NCBI GenBank assembly: GCA_963682055.1
Contig: OY821740.1
Span: forward strand, 13,478,814-13,542,813
Origin: Primula veris
Lineage: Eukaryota > Streptophyta > Magnoliopsida > Ericales > Primulaceae
Reading direction: 5' to 3'
Length of the DNA: 64,000 bases
Of this stretch, positions 48,201 to 58,832 are shown in pieces. The notes beneath the pieces are model-generated. The model did not search any database, was not told where the DNA came from, and saw nothing but the letters and a program-made list of their open reading frames with translations. Each line of letters begins with the position of its first letter. Position 1 is the stretch's first letter. Made by a program: the position numbers and the translations under genes.

Positions 48201-48505
48201 ATAACCACCCTATGCCTGCCAACCGAAGCTCCCTTTCTGGCATCTCTCGTCTCAAGCCCGATGGTCCTACCACCACTACAGAGGAGAAGAAGGACGAAGA
48301 CGATGAGAAAGAAGATTTCCCAGAAGCGGATGAGGAAAACGATGAATTTGTTGGCCCTGATATGGCCGTTGGTGACGATTTTTTCGAAGGGTTAGAGGAA
48401 TTTACTGGGTCTGGTGACGGAGATTGCCTTCTGGATCGTTACCCTGAGAATAGACAGCAAGTGTTGCTGGCGAGGGAGGCTGAGTTGTCGCAGAAATCAT
48501 GCTAG
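45240..48505 (+). CDS. WRKY transcription factor, group IIe (WRKY22/27/29 type), 293 aa
   Basis: Three exons: 45240-45601, 47012-47122, 48097-48505 (882 nt, both introns phase 2). Intron 2 falls after YPR inside the WRKY domain, the conserved position for these genes. WRKYGQK is at 143-149 and the zinc ligands are Cys163, Cys169, His193, His195 (C-X5-C-X23-H-X-H). The N-terminus [14 protein letters not shown] and the basic SPRSKRRKIQKK run before the domain are typical of the WRKY22/27 branch; the basic run is a likely nuclear signal. The C-terminal third is acidic. The protein should bind W-box DNA (TTGACC/T) in the nucleus. Its Arabidopsis relatives act in immune and stress signalling; the role here is inferred. 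Intron 2 contains a Stowaway MITE. Confidence 0.94.
47533..47766. mobile_element. Stowaway-type MITE in WRKY intron 2, 234 bp
   Basis: Ends GTGCCTCCGTTCC and GGAACGGAGGGAG pair over more than 90 bp. TA target duplications flank it (47531-47532 and 47767-47768). It has the same length as the element at 155-388 and clear sequence similarity. Confidence 0.88.
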
Positions 48506-49759
48506 TTTTTATTAGTACACTAGTAATTTTCTTTTTATAAAACAAATATTTACATTACTAGTAATAATTAATAACAGTACACCAAGGTATAGTAATTTGG
48601 GTATTGTAAATCTTACTAAATTTTCATCTAACCTTAGATCACTGGTCTATCAAAGAGTGTAAGCTTACGAGTAACAAAGAATCTCGGTATCTCACTACTT
48701 TATGAATTCTTTCATTCTCCATTCCACTATTAGCAAGTCTATTAGAGGAAACAAAAAGTTGATTCCTTGGTTTTTTGATCACTTTGAAGATGCTTTACTT
48801 TATTATCATATAGTCCATGTTAATTTTCCCAAATTAATTTTAGCCGCTGTTGTATTTATTGGTCACAAACTGTCAAAATCAATATGATAAATGTTCATTT
48901 ACAGTAGACTTCATCGTATATACTTCATCACAAGCTGTTAGAGAGTTTATAGTGGTAGCAACTGAGTTAAAATGAAGCTCAACCATACAGGGACTAATTA
49001 TGTGTTGTTATAGTCACTGCCATAAATGAGCGTTATATGCCTATAAAATGCAAAACAGCAATGACTTTTTTCCTTTCTGCTGAACTTTTTCACGTCTGTT
49101 TAGGCTCTTTTCTAATTTCCTCAAAAATGGGAATTCCCGCAGGCAGTTTTAAGTGTTCAGTCCAAACAAACTACACAATGTTTCAGGCAAGTTCCACTTA
49201 TTCTATCTGCTGTACAATATAAAAACTAAAATGATAAAGAATATTTCTCAGAGACTGAGACTTCCCATTGAGTATTGTGTCAACTAAAACGCAATAAATA
49301 TGGCATCCTTTATTAGCCTTGGGGTGTGGCTATCAGTATCACTAATACAAAATTGGTAAAAAGGGGGCTAAGATCCGTAAATTGGGTTTCATTCTAAAAC
49401 TCCAAGCTTTTAAGTCTATCAAAATATTAGCTTTTTTTTATTTTATTCAGTAAATCAAACCACATGCACTATTTACTCTTCACTGCTTTTAGTTATCAAA
49501 TTTTTTGTTCTTATGAATCTTTTGTATTTAGTTATGCTTTGTAGTGTTTTTTGTACCGAAACTTACAAACAGAAGAAAATTTTCGAAACTAAAAACAGTG
49601 CTGAGTAACTAGAAACTAAGTTGATTTTTTTTTATAAGCCTAACAACCCGGAGGGTTAGAATGACACCTAATTTGGGGTGCTAGCCCCTCTCTTCCCACA
49701 AAATTGTCCCTAGGATGCTTATCGATTATTACTGTTATGGAAACAAAAAGATGTCCTAT
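48506..49759. other. Spacer between convergent WRKY and KPHMT genes
   Basis: It holds the two 3' untranslated regions. No exon, repeat or RNA gene was recognised. Confidence 0.5.
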
Positions 49760-52700
49760 TTAGTTGCTAATGCCAACTGATTCAGTTTTCACCATCTTTT
49801 CTGCAGCTGTAGCAGCCGCAGAGGCCGCCTTACCTAAACCCATCTTTTCCAATTCTCTCGAAAAACCATCGATATCCGCTTCTGTTATCTTATAGGGGCT
49901 GTGAGAAGGGCCGGGAAATGTACCATTTGCTACTTCTTCTCTGTATTCAACTAAAGCCTTGTTAATGACATCCCCCACTTGCGCATATTGTTTGCAAAAT
50001 TTTGGGGTGACCTACAAAATAAAGTTGAAACTGCGATATTCAGATTTCAGAACAGTTTTCATAGTAGAAGAAAATATAGATGTAATAACTAGTATTAACC
50101 TTGGCGTGGTGAGGGTGTTGCATCATTCCCAGTAGATCATGGTAGACTAAAACCTGCCAGAAAATGAAAAATTAAATGCATGTTGATGCCAAAAAAATAA
50201 TGATTTGCCATATTAGCATGAGGAAATATTAATGTTTCATGCAAAGTAATGCCAAATGTAATGAAAATGTTGTTCTTAAAAAAAATCGGCTTTCCAGACG
50301 CAAGAAAAATTGGGATGTACATTTACAAGTTTGCAGCTAAAACAACATCACACTGTACTCAATTGCAATAGCCGAGAAAAGTGAAGATCATTTAAAAGGT
50401 AGATCAAGACTCCTTTATCCAACATTTCCTCTAGATAGATCCTAGATTTACTTATTTCTTCCACTATAACGCCACAGTATCATGAACAAAAGTTTACTCA
50501 CAGGTTGTGTTAGAATTAAGGAGTGCAATATTATCCAATTTTCAGTACATAAAAAAGGACGGCATTCAAATTTTGACCGGTGAACATAAATACTCATTAT
50601 ACGAGCTCCATGAGTCAACCGATACTGTTGAAGTCTCTAGAGTCTCCACCTTCTCATACTATTTAATTACCTATATTGCAATACAGCAATATCATGGTTG
50701 ACGGAACACCAACTCACATCGTCTTAAGATCTAAACCTCTATACAATAAATTGAAATTTAAAGTTAAAGCTCGAACGACTCAAATTTTCGCATACAAGCT
50801 TTGGAACTCTAGACAAACTTTTCAGTTTCTGCAAACGTAAATACGAAAAGCTAGGGTAAAGGCTTGTGTGGTTGCATATAAGCAAAAAGGCTGAACTTCA
50901 TGAGGCTTAGTCGGAAAAAACTACTTTATCCAGTTAAAAGAAATCTTATTAGGTCAAACAATACAAGAAAATCAAAGCTGTCGAACCAAATTAAGTCCAG
51001 CTTTAAAACAAAACAAAAAAACTGAGCTTATAAACTGCAACCAAAGAAGGCCCAAGTATATACAGACCTGGCCACTACAGAACGGTCCAGCCCCAATACC
51101 AATGGTGGGGATCTGAAGAGCAGCTGTGGTGGCAGCTGCAACAGCTGGAGGAACACATTCCAGAACGACCGAAAAACAACCTGCTTCCTGTAGAGCAAGT
51201 GCCGTCTCAACTACCTGCAATAACCCAAATTAGTCTGAAAATTGGCAAGAATATATAACAAAATCAAGGTGTCAAACTATAATCGTCAGAGGCTTATTAA
51301 ATAACTAAGCCTGAAGGCTGAGTGTCTGATACAGGATGAATAAAAGTAGGGAAATTACAGTCTAATCTATCCCTAGATTTCGATTTTGTAAGCCAACCTA
51401 CAAAATCATCATTTAGTACACTACTTTAGTGTAATACATATGGAAAACAAACATACATGGGGGGAGTAAAAATAGGACAAACATTAAGAATAGTGTACAA
51501 ATTCTACACTTGAAAAAAACAGAAAATAGTGAAAAACTTCTTCTGTTTCTCTAACTATTTAGACTCCAACCTATTATTCTTTCAATTGGTATTTACTAGA
51601 TCCCGGAGACACGTTACGGTAGTGTAGAAACCGCTTACCTTTTAAGGTTGGTGTACAAAATCGAGATCAGGTGATATGTTAGTGTATAAAACTCTAATTA
51701 ACCCTTAAAATACCAAGTTCAATTGTTGAGGTTCTGATACGGGTAAAAAAAGCAAGAAACAGTAGCGAGAGAGGGGTACCTTGACTGCACTCGCGACATT
51801 CCTTCCTTGAGGCCTAAATCCACCAAGAACACTAATCGCTTGAGGAGTAAGCCCAACGTGACCTATAACTGCAATACCTGCCTCTACAACTGCTTTTGCA
51901 GCTGTAATTCTTGAAGGTGCTCCTCCTTCTAGCTTAATGGCATCCATTCCTCCTTCTTTTAGGAACCTAACAGCTGTATCAACTGCCTGCTCACAAATAA
52001 AATTGCATCTTCATCAACCACGGTAGAATTTCTAGTAAACTAACAGTAACAATATGAAGAGAAGTTAGAAAACAAAGCAACTGAACTTCAAGTATCTTCT
52101 TGGCACTGGCATATAAGAAAAGGTAGGTGCTGAATGGACTAAAGCATTAATCTTGAAACTGCTAGTTTTTATTTTTATTTTTTGAATCTTATTAAAGGGG
52201 ATCAAGAGATTTCACACCTACCCCCGTTAACAAGACTTGAACCCCGCATCTCCTATTTGATAGTGCGGGCTCTAGCCCACTAGGCTACTCCTAAATTGTC
52301 TAAAGCAAGGTTTTTTATTCTTTCCCAGTAAGTAAAGCAAGGTTTACTGGATCACTCCAGCATTCAGGTACTAATTTCACTTCCTAAATATATTTTTATA
52401 AAACTGCAATCTAAGAGGCTATTCGCCATTCGGTGAAGTTGTCATTTGACATTTATCAGCCACTAAAACAGTTACCAGCTATACTTTTCATTTCACTCAA
52501 ATCAACCAAAACGTTTCTATGACTATAAACCAGCAGCATTCAGGAATATAACAAGAAACAAAACAAATCAGTGCCGGTAATTTTGGGAAGACAAAAGGAC
52601 AATCAAGGCTAACACAATCAACAAAATTAATGAAAACAAACACGGAAAAATCAAAAATACCTCGAAAGGTTTTTCATTTCTTCAATATTTGAAAAACCCA

Positions 52701-53570
52701 TTCCGGTTTGTTGAAGAAAATGATAACAAAATTTGTTTCACCAGTGTCATTTTCAAATGTGAGTAATCTACAAACAATCATTCACATAATCTCTGTAAAA
52801 AATCCTTGAAAGTATATCAAGAATGTAAAAATACTTTACAATTTGGTATTTGATCCATGAGTATTGCTATAGCCACCCAAAAAGATTACCCAAAAAATCT
52901 TACCCGCCAATCATGTATTAAATGAAAATCGATTTCCGAAATCACAAGTCCACGTAAACCATCACATCAATGCGTACGGTTTTTGAGTTTGAAAATTGGT
53001 GATTAAAAGCATTTTCCTTGATCCATAATCCATACACTTTTAGAAATTAGGCAAATAAATGAAATAACCCAATATTAGTTTTCATTTCACAAGTCCACCC
53101 TTTAACGAGCCAAACTGTTCGTGAACACCTATTGTAACGCACATACACAGATATATAGATAGATACATAAAAATGCAAACAAACCCCTTAACCTGAGTTG
53201 CGCTGGACTCATAGCTCCCGAACGGCAAGTCCCCAACAAGCAACGGCCTAGTCGCCCCTCTAGCCACCGCACGACAATGCACAAGCATCTCATCCACCGT
53301 GACAGGCAACGTCGTGTCATGCCCATGCACAACCATAGCAGCAGAGTCCCCTACAAGGCAAATATCAATCCCTGCGCTGTCCACATGGACAGCGGAAGGG
53401 TAGTCGTAAGCGGTAACCATTGTTATAGGATGGCCTTTGCGGTGTTTGTTACGGAGCTGAGTTAAAGTGGTTCGTGTGTTCTGCGGCTTTGGTCCGCCGT
53501 AGATGGAATTCTCAGGCAGGTTGCTAAAGGGTCTCACGGTGGATAAGGCTTTTTTTATCAGGCGTGACAT
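49760..53570 (-). CDS. KPHMT: Ketopantoate hydroxymethyltransferase, 345 aa, five exons
   Basis: Exons on the minus strand: 53570-53193, 51986-51780, 51214-51068, 50153-50100, 50011-49760 (1038 nt, all junctions phase 0). It transfers a hydroxymethyl group from 5,10-methylenetetrahydrofolate to 2-ketoisovalerate, giving ketopantoate, the first committed step to pantothenate and coenzyme A (EC 2.1.2.11). PanB motifs seen: [10 protein letters not shown] (51-60), [11 protein letters not shown] (73-83, Asp75 as metal ligand), [16 protein letters not shown] (144-148), IGHVGLTPQ and VLECVP. The basic, Ser/Thr-containing first 40 residues suit a mitochondrial presequence, as known for the Arabidopsis enzymes. 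Length is that of plant KPHMT (about 347). Intron 1 contains a SINE. Confidence 0.96.
52165..52300 (-). repeat. tRNA-derived SINE in KPHMT intron 1
   Basis: Read on the minus strand, an A box (GTAGCCTAGTGGGCTAG, 52272-52288) and B box (GCGGGGTTCAAGTC, 52234-52247) are about 40 bp apart. A body ending TCTTGATCCCCTTTAATAAG and an A-rich tail follow. It lies in the same orientation as the gene. Confidence 0.7.
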
Positions 53571-54022
53571 TGTTGTTTTTTTGTTGGAGTGAGTGTGAAA
53601 GTTTTTGTTTTAGGTTTATTTTTGTTACTTTAGCGACATTTTCTCAGCACCCATTTTTGGAAAATAATACAACCGGCGGCTTTGTAATTTTATATTAGAG
53701 TTTTAAGATAAAAGATATATCTATACTATTATAATAAGTCAAGCCGTTAAATTTTACCATTTTTTTTAAAAATACCCTTATATTTTTTTATTAATTACCA
53801 CAATACCATATTCTTATAAAAAATAAAGAAAAAGTAATAACTAATAACACTTTTTATCCTTATTTAATCTCTCAAAATTCTTTTGAGTCTTCTCATCTTA
53901 TACTCTTATCTTTTTTTTTATTCTCCAAATATTTGTATCATAATTACACTTATTTTCTAAATTTTATCGCATTACGCGTCTCACACGTAAAGCGTGGGGC
54001 ACGATTACTAGTATATATATAT
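53571..54022. promoter_or_regulatory. Upstream region of KPHMT
   Basis: AT-rich sequence between the KPHMT start and the Mutator-like element. It should hold the KPHMT promoter. No distinct motif could be assigned. Confidence 0.4.
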
Positions 54023-54074
54023 GAGTTTGTATTTTTATACTACAAAAATTCTGTAAAAACGTACAAACCGTAGA

Positions 54075-54165
54075 AAAAATCTACAGTTTGTAGTGATTTT
54101 GTGCAAACCGTAGATTTAATCTACGATTTACAGTGAATCACTCCGTAGATTAAATCAACGGTCTG
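54075..54165. repeat. Left subterminal near-palindrome cluster
   Basis: About three imperfect units with paired CCGTAGAT and ATCTACGG cores separated by CAGTGA or TGCAAA linkers. Confidence 0.75.
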
Positions 54166-54449
54166 CAACAATTTTCAAAATTTTTACATAAAATAAATTT
54201 ACATAAAATAAATTTGGTCAATTTTAACAATTAAAATAATGATTTTTTTTTTCCAAATTAAACATGATTTTTTTAATAAAAAAACTAATAAATTACCAAA
54301 ATAATAACATGGCAGACACATATGCCCCAAGTAATAATAACATGGCAGCGCTATACTGATATAGCAAACGCTCCTCACTAGGGTTGGGGTAATTCACCAA
54401 AGGTATGTAACATACAATCAAGTCTAACTGTCAAACAGTTTGTATCGAC

Positions 54450-54896
54450 TTAATTGTCAGCAGGTCTAACACCCAACAAACTCTCTATCATATCTAACAT
54501 GCTCGCCCTGTTATCATTCCGCTCCGATCGGGTAATAGCAAGACCATCCACCTTGAGACCAAGCATAATCTCTACATACTGTAACGATATCCCCAACTCT
54601 CCACCGACAAAATGGAACGAGTGCGTCTCATCACGCCACCTATCAACTAAGGCTGTAAACAAGCTTCGGTCTACGTTATAATTACCTATAGTGTGAATAC
54701 CGTAAAAATCAGCCATAATCATATTTTCAATTACTCTGTCAGGCGTCGGTATCTGCCAACTATAATTATAAACTTTAATTTTATGGACATCTCCTCTACC
54801 CGCTTCTCGTCCAGCATCCCAAGTCTGATTTGAAATATGACCGATCTGTCGTAAAATGCTTATCATGCCTTTTATCTGTGGACCTGGCTCTGTCAT
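54450..54896 (-). CDS. Plant mobile domain (PMD) protein fragment, 148 aa
   Basis: The frame has GIHTIGNYNVDRSLFTALVD, then WRDETHSFHF and GGELGISLQYVEIMLGL. This matches the core of the aminotransferase-like plant mobile domain found in MAIN/MAIL1 and in transposon-borne genes. A stop follows only about 30 residues later (VRPADN), so the rest of the domain is missing or in another exon. The start at 54896 (MTEPGPQ) was chosen because the 17 upstream codons are a hydrophobic A/T-derived stretch; a splice acceptor-like AAAATAG lies just before it. The gene lies inside the Mutator-like element, so it is probably a carried gene fragment; whether it is expressed is unknown. Confidence 0.6.
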   Translation of the reverse strand: MTEPGPQIKGMISILRQIGHISNQTWDAGREAGRGDVHKIKVYNYSWQIPTPDRVIENMIMADFYGIHTIGNYNVDRSLFTALVDRWRDETHSFHFVGGELGISLQYVEIMLGLKVDGLAITRSERNDNRASMLDMIESLLGVRPADN

Positions 54897-55699
54897 CCTA
54901 ACTATTTTTATTTTTAACAATAAAAACAACATAAGAAACATACACATTTAATTATAACCAAACAATTATTCTAATTATCTAATTAAACAAATTTTAATAA
55001 AAACTCAATTTTTTTATAAAACGGGAAAAATATCAACAACCCCAATTTTTATTGGTGATTTGGGCAAACAAACTAATTAAAAAACATAATTTTATAAAAC
55101 ACCTAATTTTCAAAACGGGTAAATATTAATAAAGCGTAACTATTTTTATTTTTCACAATCAAAACAAATAAACATCATAAACATATAACATCGTAACCAA
55201 ACCATTAGTAATAAATATCTAAATCAACACATTTGAATAAAAAGCCTAATTTTTTTATAAAATGGGATAAATATCAACAATTATTATAATTTATATAATT
55301 AATATAAACAAACAACAAACAATTATATATAGCTAAGTGGATAATCAATTTGCATATTTTATATATTTTTTTCTATTTTACAAATTGAAATTACACAAAA
55401 TAAATAATAAATTAGAGAATAAAAGAAATACCTTAAATTAGGTATAAATTTGATTGATGATTTGGGGTTTTTTGTTAATAAAGTTGATAGTTATTGTGGT
55501 TGATTGATTTGAGTTATTTTTGATGAAAAAATTGGGTTTTTGAGATAAAGAGAGAGAGAGAGTATAGTATAAAAATTTGTTTTTTTTTAAAAAAAAACGT
55601 AAGATTCTGTTTTTTAGGGACTGTCTGTGTAATTTTTGACGAATGGGACTGACTGTGTAATTTCTGAAAAGTAGGAATTGACTGTGTAATTTATGCAGA

Positions 55700-55850
55700 A
55701 TTGCTGCAGACCGTAGATTTAATTTACGATTTACAGTGATTTACTGTAAACCGTAGATTAAATCTACGGTCTGCAGCAATTCACTGTAAACCGTAGATTA
55801 AATCTACGGTTTGCACAGAATCACCGCAAACCGTAGATTCTTTTTACGGT
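55700..55850. repeat. Right subterminal near-palindrome cluster
   Basis: About five units of GACCGTAGATTTAATTTACG/ACCGTAGATTAAATCTACGG type, spaced about 27-30 bp by CAGTGA/CAGCAATTCACTG linkers. Inverse of the left cluster and longer. Confidence 0.8.
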
Positions 55851-55892
55851 TTGTGCGTTTTTACAGAAATTTTGTAGTATAAAAATCCAACC

Positions 55893-58832
55893 TATATATA
55901 TATATATATATATATATATGGAGTAGGTTATTTACAATAACCAACCACTGCCCATTTGATAAGATATATACTTTTTGATAAACATTAGATAACAAGTATA
56001 TTTAGTACCTCCAACCAGTAGTTACTAACAAAGAAAAAAAAAATTATTAATATTAATAATCTAAATATCAAAAAAAAAATTCACTAAAAATTATTAATAT
56101 TAATAATCTAAATATCAAAAAAAAAATTCACTAACAGACATTTTCGGCTAAATCAATCTCAAGTCACATGCTATCAAGCGAGCAAAATAAATATTATTTT
56201 ATTTTTTCTGGTACATTTTTTCCTCCAAAAACAGAAAAGGTATAAACATATAATAAATTTTACCTTTGAGTTTGAATAGAAAAAATGATGTCAAGATGAT
56301 GACACATGACACGATTATAAGATCGATTTACAATTAACATTTACATTGATCAAACAATTCTCAACAAGTTCCTATGGAGGTGAAAAAATGTTAGCAAGAT
56401 GATGACACATGACACGATTATAAGATCGATTTAGCTGCACATGTTTGTTTATAAAAAAGAACAAAGTTTAATATTTAAATTGAGTAAACGTAATTTTTCA
56501 CCTTCATAGGAACTTGTTTTAGCCGAACATGTTTGTTTATAAAAAAAAAACAGGGTTTAATATTTAAATTGAGTAAATGTATTTTTTTCATTTTCATAGG
56601 AACTTGTTGAGAATTGTTTGATCAATGTAAATGCTAATTGTTTGAGAGAATTTGTGAATTATGAAATAGTCATCTATGCTATTAGAGTATTTTTCAATTT
56701 ACTCACGCATTAATCCGCTCTTGGATGGTATTCCAGTATATGCTACGAATATTTATATGAATATAAGTATGTTGATTGTTACATTAAAAATTCAAAATTC
56801 AAAATTCAAAATACAAACATATGATTTATTTATCAGCTGTAGTGCTTGTTTTCAACAAGCAAAACTAAACTATTGCAATTGTGGAGTCATTTTCTCTCAT
56901 ACTAGTTGATAGTACCATGCATGTCTTTTGTATGGTGATTAGTGATGCACGGTTTGTGTCTTCCAACTACAATTGCAAACACATAAACGATAGAAACATG
57001 AAACATCAATGATTTAATTATAAATTATGCCTTAAAAAACCCGATGGCTGGGGTAAATCGTAATTAAATTAAATTTTAATGTCTTATTCTTCCTAAACAT
57101 AGCGGGTCAATCCTTTAGTGTTTCGCTGAAACAAATCGCGGAAACTTTGAGTACACATTCGTGCTCTAATCAATAACTTTTATTTTGGTGCTAACCCAAC
57201 TTACGAGAGGGGTAACCTTTGAGTACATATGCATGAGAAATATAACTGATAGCTGAAACGTACCCAACCGGTTTGGTTTGTTTTTTGTTTCTTTTAAAAA
57301 GAAAACACATGACCCAACTCGACCGGAACCGAACAGTTAGTATGTCAAAATTTGATTGCTACAATTAGTTTTTCAAGATAAAAATATATCTAAACTACTT
57401 AACCAAAATTGTACCCCAAAGTCGAATGAGGACCGAAACCGGATCGGAATGGAAAACCCGGCTGAAAATCAAGTTCGAACTTGATCAACCCAAGAGCATA
57501 TCGGCCATGCTCTGTCCGGTATCCTATCTCAAAAATCCAAACACCAAAACTGGAACAAACCAATTTTAACTTCTCATTTTGGTTTTTAAAAATAGCTCAC
57601 CGAACGAGACCGAGCCTCATTGGCTAAATGTGTCACACAGTCAAACGCCTGAACAAACGTGTGTTCTAAAAGGCGAGCCTATACGAAAATTAAACGAAAC
57701 TTAGATGCCTAACAAATTAAAATTAAATGAGATTATACATTTAAATTAAGGAAAAAAACAAAAACAAAAGAAGGTTGTATAAAACTATATAGGAGTCATC
57801 ATTCCCCTAATTTTTTATTTTATCTTTTGCTCTATTCATACAAATGAATTACTTCCCTATTTTGTATAACAGTAAAACCATAATTTATTAATTTACTCAT
57901 CCTAGAAAAATTTCATCGAAATTTTATTACAATTCAATTAAGAACCATGCAGTTTGGTTTGTTTATTCCGATTCTATTTGAATAAAGTCTTTTTTATTCA
58001 TTTCATAATTCATAGGAAAAAGAAACAAAATTTTTAGAACATGATAGGATTAGTGGTTGCGCATTTTAGAACATGGTAATTAGTCTATTAGAGAAGCAGT
58101 AGTATTTATTATGGATCTGTTTATTACGGATTTGTTTTGGCTGTCTTAAAAACATCAGGACATGTTGGCTTATTTTTTCTTTTAACTCATTGGATCAAAC
58201 TAAATACAATCGAAGGTTAACAAAAACAATGAAAAAATTATTTTTTGTTCAAACACAAAAAAATGTATATATAAACACAGTATTTCATATTTTTTGTTTG
58301 AACGGGACGTCATTTCAAATATGGTACGCATGAAAAAAAATAAAAAAAATTGGCGTGCCGGAAAAGTACCGTAGATGTATCGTTTATGTATTTGTGTCGT
58401 TATCAAGCCGTGCCGATGAGGTTAAAGACGGAAAATGTAAAATATATTTCATTTGTCATATCAGGTACTTTAAACGGTGTATCATAGATATCCGTACATG
58501 TGATGTCTATGTTCCAATCCATTTGTTAAGATAAAAAATTATTTTACATTAATTTTTATTAATACTTGATTATAAAAAAACCCATATTTGTTGTTAACTC
58601 TGAGATTGTATTGTATTCGCTAAAATAAATAAATAAGGCAAGCTGAAGTAGTATTAACATGGCAGCAAAAACAGGTCCCATAAATCATAATAATACGTAG
58701 ATCTGTTGTACTTATAAAGTTGAACCAAATAGTATGAGTTAATAATACTTTGACTAAAAAACAGTACTACTTTTAGTTTATCTTAAATTAAAAACCAGTA
58801 CTGTACTAAAAAACAAATCACAATCTAGAAAA
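55893..58832. other. Spacer upstream of the proline iminopeptidase gene
   Basis: It holds an AT microsatellite, a direct duplication of about 47 bp at 56040-56133 (ATTAATATTAATAATC core) and an inverted-repeat element (56331-56640, listed). It also holds a duplicated ACACATGACACGATTATAAG block at 56302 and 56403. Around 57300-57560 there are CGAACCGG-type words of possible hAT origin. No exon was recognised. Confidence 0.5.
56331..56640. mobile_element. MITE with about 58-bp inverted ends
   Basis: The left arm AATTAACATTTACATTGATC...CAAGTTCCTATGG is the inverse of the right arm CATAGGAACTTGTTGAG...AATGTAAATGCTAATT. Inside, a block with ACATGTTTGTTTATAAAAAA and TTTAATATTTAAATTGAGTAAA is tandemly duplicated (about 56435-56520 and 56527-56600). 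Confidence 0.7.

Larger units (their letters stand above)
54023..55892. mobile_element. Mutator-like element carrying a plant mobile domain fragment, 1.87 kb
   Basis: Terminal inverted repeats pair TTTTTATACTACAAAA and TTCTGTAAAAACG at 54034 onward with the inverse at the right end. Similarity extends for well over 100 bp. A 9-bp duplication TATATATAT flanks both sides (54014-54022 and 55893-55901), fitting Mutator-like elements, though the sequence is low complexity. Subterminal near-palindromes of the form CCGTAGATTAAATCTACGG recur on both arms. No transposase is present. Confidence 0.7.
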
